From PVC group bacterium (GTDB taxonomy: Bacteria; Verrucomicrobiota; Kiritimatiellia; UBA8416): a DNA stretch of 9,952 bases. Below the pieces are notes generated by a model. It ran no database searches and was not told where the DNA came from. It was given only the letters and a program-made list of their open reading frames with translations. Made by a program: the position numbers and the translations under genes. This document shows, piece by piece, positions 7,467 to 9,952 of this stretch (positions are counted from its first letter, which is position 1; each line of letters opens with the position of its first letter). Location of the stretch: the NCBI GenBank assembly GCA_003567805.1, contig PWYP01000049.1:1-9952 (forward strand), given 5' to 3'.

Positions 7467-7539
7467 ATTGAAACTGCCTTGTGGCAGTATTTTGGCGAAA
7501 CCACAACATCTTGCGGATAACAATGAAGTTACAACCTAG
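7467..7539 (+). repeat. 73-base direct repeat, left copy
   Basis: This aligns without gaps to 7678-7750, with 55 of 73 bases identical (about 75%). Conserved blocks (ATTGAAA, TTGTGGCAGT, TTGG, AAACC, CATCTTG, ATGAAGTTACA, CTAG) alternate with short variable stretches. It is preceded by TGGATATTG, a remnant of the inverted-repeat arm that precedes the right copy, so it may be a truncated copy of a longer unit. Confidence 0.75.
7473..7488 (+). terminator. possible intrinsic terminator after the receptor gene
   Basis: ACTGCC, loop TTGT, GGCAGT forms a perfect 6-bp hairpin followed by ATTTT, 40 bases after the receptor stop. It lies inside the left copy of the 73-base repeat. The right copy has lost the stem (TCGGCTTGTGGCAGT), so the hairpin may be incidental. 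Confidence 0.3.
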
Positions 7540-7547
7540 CCCCGGCA

Positions 7548-7561
7548 CCGAGCGCGCTCGG
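7548..7561. repeat. perfect 14-base palindrome
   Basis: CCGAGCGCGCTCGG is its own reverse complement. It lies directly after the left 73-base repeat, in a short GC-rich spacer between AT-rich elements. It has no T run. It could be a protein-binding site or part of the repeat element; nothing in the window decides which. Confidence 0.5.
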
Positions 7562-7575
7562 ATAATGCAGGAATG

Positions 7576-7630
7576 AAACTTGATAATTGAATATCCAATA
7601 TCCAACAAGGAATTTCCAATCATCAAGTTT
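7576..7630. repeat. inverted repeat with 14-base arms, overlapping a second one
   Basis: AAACTTGATAATTG (7576-7589) is the reverse complement of CAATCATCAAGTTT (7617-7630) with one mismatch, separated by 27 bases. Its right arm shares 7617-7620 with the left arm of the 24-base inverted repeat, so the two stems compete. Confidence 0.65.
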
Positions 7631-7673
7631 GAGAGTCCTATATTTGGACATTGGACATTCCTTGTTGGATATT
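7597..7673. repeat. inverted repeat with 24-base arms
   Basis: Arm 7597-7620 (core TATCCAACAAGGAAT) and arm 7650-7673 (core ATTCCTTGTTGGATA) are reverse complements with a single mismatch and a 29-base loop. The match continues imperfectly outwards. The right arm ends four bases before the right 73-base repeat. In RNA it would form a long stable stem on either strand between the convergent receptor and ROK genes. No transposase gene is near, so a non-autonomous (MITE-like) or REP-like origin is inferred. Confidence 0.75.
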
Positions 7674-7677
7674 GATT

Positions 7678-7750
7678 ATTGAAATCGGCTTGTGGCAGTG
7701 CGTTGGTAAAACCGTAGCATCTTGTATGTAAAAATGAAGTTACAGTCTAG
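7678..7750 (+). repeat. 73-base direct repeat, right copy
   Basis: This is the second copy of the 73-base unit, gapless against 7467-7539. Its terminal CTAG, read on the minus strand, supplies the TAG stop (7747-7749) of the ROK gene, so the element abuts and defines the end of that protein. Together with the left copy, the palindrome and the inverted repeats, it fills nearly all of the gene-free stretch 7434-7746. Confidence 0.75.
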
Positions 7751-9108
7751 GGCAGGGCGGGTAGGCTGGCGGCAGCGACGGCTTGACCATGGCGTTTCAT
7801 GGTTTCGTCTGGTATGTGTAGTGCAAGGGATTCAGCCAAGCGAGGATACTGTTCTTTCAGGCATTTTTGCGTTTGATCCAGCATTAGGTCGCCGCCGCTA
7901 CCACTGGTTACACGGCCGAGGATCAATACGTGTTCCAATGTATAGAATGTGGCCCAATGTGCTAATGTATGACCAAATGCATTTCCGATGGTGGTGTAGA
8001 TCTCCTGTGCTATCGGATCGCCGGTACTCATACGATGCTGAACTTCAATCAATTGCTGAGGAAGCGGCATTTCCGAGGACAGATTCATTCCTGCTTCCCG
8101 GGCAAGCCGAGCAACGCCTTGCTGCGAAAAATACTGGACGGCACAGCCAATGTCACCTGACCATTCATCCACTGGCGCCTGATCGCTGTAATCGACGGGA
8201 ACAAAAGCAAGTTCATTGAGCCAGTTGGTGAGATGTCCATTGGGGGTGACATAGCCGGCGGCTGTACTTGTGCCCATCGATACGCCCAACAATGCGGATG
8301 CTTTTAACGACATCGCCCCGGCTAGCGCGGTAACTTCTCCATCGTTGATCACGACAAAGGGGACATCGTTCCAAGCTGCCTGCACACGATGAAAGATATG
8401 TCGGACGGATCGCTCGAAGTCGTTTTGCGGGACACCGCGGAAAAGCGAGGCGACACGCACCTCATTATCAACGTATACTCCTGCGGCACTACCGCCAATG
8501 GCATCCACACGCGGGAGATGTTTGGCTGCCCGTTGTATAGAGTCCATGATGCCATCAAAATGATATTCTGGTTTTTTTTGAAAGTATGGATCCCAAGTGA
8601 TTTCCTCGGAGTAAACGACTTTGTCGTCGATGAGAGCTGCGGCTTTGCGGTCGCTCCCGCCTAGATCAAACCCGATGCGACACCCTTTCAAATGGCCACC
8701 GATTGTTTGAGATTCGGTTTTGACCTCGGGAATTTCACTGCCGTCAGATACTGTTTCAATCGATATGGGGGATCCATAAATTTTATTACCGATAAGATCG
8801 GAATCGAATTGTCCGGTAGGTGTGGTGAGATAGTGATCTTGAAGTTTCTGGAAAAGGATATCAGGTCCGGCAAATAAGATACGGTTACCGCCATGGATCC
8901 AGAGCAGAGATTTAATATGGCGTTCTATGCGTTTGAAGGTTTTTGCGATCTGCGAGTCTAGACTGCGTATCGGTATGGTTGCCCGCGCAATTGCGGTGTC
9001 TCCGCGCAAAATGCCAATCGTGACCGATGATGTTGCATGTTTATCAGCCTTACTTTCATTCTGGTACTGTTGATTCCAAAGAATGGCTGGTTCAAAAGAA
9101 GAGGGCAT
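7747..9108 (-). CDS. ROK-family protein (sugar kinase-like) with long N-terminal extension
   Basis: The product has 453 residues; typical ROK kinases have about 300-320. The start at 9108 has GGAG eight bases upstream. Residues about 28-140 form an extension including SLLWIHGGNRILFAGPD and FDSDLIGNKIYGSP. Residues about 142-445 form the ROK/actin-like ATPase: phosphate-1 motif GFDLGGSDRK (146-155), IGGSAAG (204-210), presumed catalytic Asp256 in VINDGEVTALAGA, phosphate-2 motif SMGTSTAAGYV (277-287), and a late glycine segment LILGRVTSGSGGD (395-407). The ROK zinc site (CxCGxxGCxE) is absent; its place seems taken by DIGCAVQYFSQQG. There is no helix-turn-helix, so it is not a NagC/XylR-type repressor. 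Phosphorylation of a sugar or similar substrate is likely but unproven. It lies 35 bases after the M50 protease gene. Its stop codon comes from the adjacent repeat. Confidence 0.82.
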   Translation of the reverse strand: MPSSFEPAILWNQQYQNESKADKHATSSVTIGILRGDTAIARATIPIRSLDSQIAKTFKRIERHIKSLLWIHGGNRILFAGPDILFQKLQDHYLTTPTGQFDSDLIGNKIYGSPISIETVSDGSEIPEVKTESQTIGGHLKGCRIGFDLGGSDRKAAALIDDKVVYSEEITWDPYFQKKPEYHFDGIMDSIQRAAKHLPRVDAIGGSAAGVYVDNEVRVASLFRGVPQNDFERSVRHIFHRVQAAWNDVPFVVINDGEVTALAGAMSLKASALLGVSMGTSTAAGYVTPNGHLTNWLNELAFVPVDYSDQAPVDEWSGDIGCAVQYFSQQGVARLAREAGMNLSSEMPLPQQLIEVQHRMSTGDPIAQEIYTTIGNAFGHTLAHWATFYTLEHVLILGRVTSGSGGDLMLDQTQKCLKEQYPRLAESLALHIPDETMKRHGQAVAAASLPALP

Positions 9109-9143
9109 TATTGTTTCTCCATGCAGGGAATGATGATTTGTGT

Positions 9144-9952
9144 CTAACGAAAGAAGGAAAATCGATCATGTGACTCTTTTTCAATGTGTGCGTAGTCCGC
9201 AGGTCCACGCCGATAAGGTGGCGGACTAATCACAACGGTTTCATCATCGGGTGGGATTTCGTGAAATTCCTCTCTGCCGGTAGATCCAAAGAGGGATGAA
9301 AACCCGCGCTGCTGCATAAGTGTTTCGATTTGTACTTGGCGATATTCCCGGTTCCCCATGATGTAGATAAACCCGGCGATGATGATGAGTATGAAGGACG
9401 TATGGGGCGTGAGCCACTCCATGATTTGCATGATATGCAGAATGCCTGTGAGTCCAAAGGTGATGGCAAAACCACGTCCCAGCAGCATCGCAATGCGTGT
9501 GGCGCGTAAGCGGCCAAAGCGTGTTGTTAGCAGCGCCCTCGCGATACGTCCTCCATCCATAGGAAAAGCTGGTAGCAAGTTAAACATTGCAAGGATACCG
9601 TTGCCCCACGCCAGCACCCGAAAGAAGAGTCCGATCCAGGATTCAACTGCGAACGGGGCAGCAAGCAGGCCGAATGCGATCGCCAGTGTGGCGCTTACGG
9701 CAGGACCGGCTATCGCCATGGCAAATTCGTCTTTAGGGCGCTTGGGTATATTTTCCATGATGGCAGCCCCGCCCGCGATCATAAGGGTGATTTCGCGTAC
9801 CTTGCAGCCTTTACGCATGGCGATGAAGCAGTGGCCCAGTTCATGCAGGCCAATACATGTAAAGGATAAGGTCAAAATGAGGGCTACAGAGACTACTGCG
9901 AAAAGCGCAAACCAGACCCCATACGTCTGAAACCCGACTCGGAAGGCTTGCA
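9144..9952 (-). CDS. M50-family (site-2 type) membrane metalloprotease, N-terminus outside the window
   Basis: The coding frame is open to the window edge. TTG at 9875 is only an internal leucine, because the 25 codons beyond it (including GVWFALFAVVSVALI) form the membrane helix that normally precedes the active site. Visible residues 35-40 hold the zinc motif LHELGH with Glu37 as catalytic base. AGG (old membrane re-entrant region) and AIAGPAV follow, then NLLPAFPMDGGR (124-135) with the third zinc ligand Asp132. Two or three more helices lie in the C-terminal half, then a charged cytoplasmic tail of about 70 residues (EEFHEIPPDDE, ending DRFSFFR). It resembles Rip1/SpoIVFB-like proteases but has no CBS pair or PDZ domain in the visible part. 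It would cleave a membrane-bound regulator; none is in the window. The ROK gene follows 35 bases downstream. Confidence 0.87.
   Translation of the reverse strand, partial: QAFRVGFQTYGVWFALFAVVSVALILTLSFTCIGLHELGHCFIAMRKGCKVREITLMIAGGAAIMENIPKRPKDEFAMAIAGPAVSATLAIAFGLLAAPFAVESWIGLFFRVLAWGNGILAMFNLLPAFPMDGGRIARALLTTRFGRLRATRIAMLLGRGFAITFGLTGILHIMQIMEWLTPHTSFILIIIAGFIYIMGNREYRQVQIETLMQQRGFSSLFGSTGREEFHEIPPDDETVVISPPPYRRGPADYAHIEKESHDRFSFFR

Noticed and set aside
7318..7539. 73-residue plus-strand frame running from the receptor gene into the left repeat
   Set aside because: It overlaps the end of the receptor in another frame; its tail is translated repeat sequence. The same reading in the right copy is broken by a stop, so the repeat is not evidently coding.
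7467..7750. CRISPR array
   Set aside because: There are only two diverged 73-base copies with a 138-base spacer and no cas genes.
7722..8219. 165-residue plus-strand open frame opposite the ROK gene
   Set aside because: It lies antisense to a gene with clear ROK motifs, starts inside the repeat and has no recognisable domain.
9379..9930. 183-residue plus-strand open frame opposite the M50 protease gene
   Set aside because: The antisense strand encodes HELGH and DGG motifs in the right order; this frame is a by-product.

Overview
The window reads as chromosomal DNA of a Gram-negative bacterium. It encodes a TonB-dependent outer-membrane receptor and a Sec-exported protein with an SHD1 domain. 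SHD1 in bacteria is found mostly in the Planctomycetota-Verrucomicrobiota-Lentisphaerota-Kiritimatiellota (PVC) lineage, and the PTS-EIIA/PII-like fusion and the long zinc-motif-less ROK protein also fit that group. Kiritimatiellota or Lentisphaerota is my best guess. This is an inference from protein style, not from a marker gene. There is no rRNA, tRNA, transposase, integrase or CRISPR array.

Left part (1-2623). The 3' end of a gene for a PTS EIIA type 2 domain joined to a PII-like domain runs rightwards and meets, with a 13-base gap, a leftward gene for an exported SHD1 + single-HKD phospholipase D-like protein. A 204-base intergenic stretch with a GC-rich block able to form two competing hairpins follows. 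Next comes a leftward two-gene unit, read from the right: a glyoxalase II-like metallo-beta-lactamase-fold hydrolase, then a 146-residue orphan protein carrying a helical block otherwise seen in cell-surface methyltransferases and glycosyltransferases.

Middle (2816-7433). Diverging from the hydrolase is a rightward run: a class I aspartate/prephenate-type aminotransferase, a 12-helix MFS transporter of OFA/MCT type 21 bases downstream, then, after 139 bases with its own candidate promoter, a FecA-like TonB-dependent receptor. Together these could move a small (amino-)carboxylate or its metal chelate across both membranes and transaminate it, but no gene here fixes the substrate.

Right part (7434-9952). 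A 313-base gap is filled by a composite repeat. It holds two gapless 73-base direct copies, a 14-base perfect palindrome, and two overlapping inverted repeats that would fold in mutually exclusive ways. The right copy supplies the stop codon of the next gene. Leftward from the window edge are a partial M50 (site-2 type) membrane metalloprotease and, 35 bases on, a ROK-family protein with a 140-residue N-terminal extension and no ROK zinc motif.

No complete new system is evident. The points most worth following are the repeat at 7434-7750, the SHD1-HKD exported protein, and the atypical ROK protein paired with a membrane protease.
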